A DNA stretch of 53,827 nt from Priapulus caudatus (lineage: Eukaryota > Priapulida > Priapulimorpha > Priapulimorphida > Priapulidae), in NCBI RefSeq assembly GCF_000485595.1, contig NW_014577962.1, forward strand, positions 74,446 through 128,272, given 5' to 3'. Positions 52,505 through 53,827 of the stretch are shown here, in pieces. The notes under the pieces were generated by a model. The model saw only the letters and a list, made by a program, of their open reading frames with translations. It had not been told where the DNA came from and made no database searches. Position 1 is the first letter of the stretch. Every line of letters starts with the position of its first letter. Position numbers and translations under genes: made by a program.

Positions 52505-53095
52505 TCGGGGGCGTCTGGCGATACACACACCACTGGAATTATTCTGGCAGTGGCCATTCACGATACCTGAGGCTATGCCGGACATTTTTCTAATGGGTGC
52601 CAGAAGGTTTCCTTTCCAGCTAATTAGCTCAATTTTGGGGTATCGGTTTTTTTAGCTCTGGCGCATGCGCCCCACCACTAAAAATTCTGGCAGTGTCCAT
52701 TCCTCGTAACCTTGGGCCGCCATGCCGAACATTTTCCAATAGGTTTCCATGGGGTTTGCCTCTCCAGCTAATCTAGCTCAATTTTCGGGGGTGGGGGGCA
52801 GTTGAGGGCGTCTGGCGGCATACACGCCACCACTGAATAATTCTGGCAAGTGGCCATTCACGATACCTGGGACTATGCTGAACATTTTCCAATGAGTGCG
52901 AGAAGGTAATTTCCTTTTCCAGCTAATCTAGCTCAATTTTGGGGTATGGTTTTTTAGCTCTGACGGCATGCGCCCCACCACTAAAAAATTCTGTGGCAGT
53001 GTCCATTCCTGATACCTGGACCATGCCAAACATTTCCAATAGGGTTCATGGGTTTTCCTCTCCAGCTAATCTAGCTCAATTTTGGGATGCCTTTC
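52505..53095 (+). repeat. Alternating ~150-bp tandem repeat (A-B-A-B)
   Basis: Four units of about 145-155 bp begin at about 52516, 52657, 52811 and 52958, each with TCTGGCG...CACCACT, ATTCTGGCAGTG, CCATTC, ACATTTTCCAAT and CCAGCTAATCTAGCTCAATT. Units 1 and 3 share ACACACCACT/GGCCATTCACGATACC; units 2 and 4 share GCATGCGCCCCACCACTAAA and GTGTCCATTCCT. A fifth decayed unit may run to 53210. Confidence 0.88.
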
Positions 53096-53422
53096 AATGA
53101 CCCCACTGACGCACACCCCACGCAGCGGCTGCCCGCCAGACGTACATTTCCTTCCTGGGTATGTACACGAATCATGCTATATGCATGAAAATTGGTTTCC
53201 TTTCCAGCTAGGCTGACCCCCCTGGGCTCCCGGTCTATCACGTCAGTTCAAGAAAAGGGGCAGGTTATGGCCGATGGACGTTAGCATCTGACTGCCATTT
53301 TATTTGAGCAAATGCGTTTCTAGAATTTACGTGATCGGACCGATTGACTAAACGCCACACCAACTACGTGTGCGCTCATATTTAGTAAAACACGTAGATT
53401 GACCGACTTCGCGGATACTAGC

Positions 53423-53543
53423 ATGGATGCCAGCGTCGACATATTCGCACGGACTAAACGGAGCACGTATATTCGTATTGACTTGGATGCTATCACCCAC
53501 AATGTCAGCAAATTGATGGAATCGTTGGAAGTTACGTGTTCAC
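53423..53543 (+). CDS. Alanine-racemase-family N-terminal exon (plus strand, gene continues outside or is inverted)
   Basis: 121 nt from an ATG to a strong donor GTAAGT, phase 1 out. It encodes KRSTYIRIDLDAITHNVSKL then MESLEVTCS, the typical alanine racemase start (RPTWAEIDLDALRHN). The distance from HN to the splice, plus the start of exon a on the other strand, gives the family's normal spacing to the VVK position. A TTG-initiated extension upstream is open, but the ATG is preferred. This may be the first exon of an intact paralogue running rightward out of the window, or the displaced first exon of the minus-strand gene. Confidence 0.8.
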
Positions 53544-53827
53544 GTAAGTACGCGTTGTTCCTTTCGCGATCTTTTAAAATTTCTCATTTGTTTCATTTTT
53601 CATATACAGCAACACGCGTATCATCTCATGGTAACATATAGTGTGTTTACCTCGGAAGTAAATGTTTTTGTGTCGTAATAACGATTAACCCGTCGTAATC
53701 TCGTTCATATTCGTGGGTGTCCTGGTCGTCTACGTGTACCCCTTTTCTGCTCGTTCCCGTTCTCTCTCTCATGTCCCTCGCTTCTATCTCGCCCTATTAT
53801 AATATATATATATATATATTCTCTTTC

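Overview
The window is animal nuclear DNA. Genes are split into many short exons with GT-AG introns, long stretches are simple repeats and fold-back elements, and there are short (TTAGGG)n tracts. The two recognisable genes, YEATS2 and an alanine-racemase family gene, fit a marine invertebrate. I cannot name the species from sequence alone.

Layout. 1-14128 holds no recognisable gene. It is one ~6.7-7.2 kb block present twice in direct orientation (about 230-7410 and 7421-14128), separated by exactly 10 Ns. The copies differ mainly by scattered single-base insertions and deletions, as expected if two noisy contig ends overlap and were never merged. 14129-16263 is repeat-bearing intergenic DNA.

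16569-37802 (minus strand) is a complete YEATS2 gene that I could assemble by hand: 16 coding exons, 3960 nt including the stop, 1319 aa, all junctions GT-AG with compatible phases. It has the conserved N-terminal coiled-coil region, a YEATS acyl-lysine reader domain with its aromatic cage, a low-complexity polyQ middle encoded by one 1949-nt exon, and the conserved C-terminal region. YEATS2 is a subunit of the ATAC histone acetyltransferase complex. Its introns hold several hairpin or fold-back elements, a Penelope-like retroelement remnant, a TIR-bounded composite element, a 27-bp minisatellite and an inverted minisatellite pair.

38000-46400 has a candidate YEATS2 promoter and then a very large inverted repeat (about 40101-44487). 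Its arms are a 21-bp AT-rich satellite followed by more than 1 kb of purine-rich (left) or pyrimidine-rich (right) DNA.

46438-50677 (minus strand) carries eight exons of an alanine-racemase-fold gene covering most of the barrel and the C-terminal domain. Several catalytic positions are changed: the PLP lysine reads Arg, and the catalytic Tyr segment is missing. The exon that would encode its N-terminus was not found upstream on the minus strand. A matching N-terminal exon with the right phase lies on the PLUS strand at 53423-53543. Between them are a dyad-rich repeat array (51.5-52.4 kb) and an alternating ~150-bp tandem repeat (52.5-53.1 kb). Either there are two head-to-head paralogues, or an inversion (real or from assembly) has split one gene.

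No tRNA, rRNA, CRISPR array or bacterial-type operon was seen.
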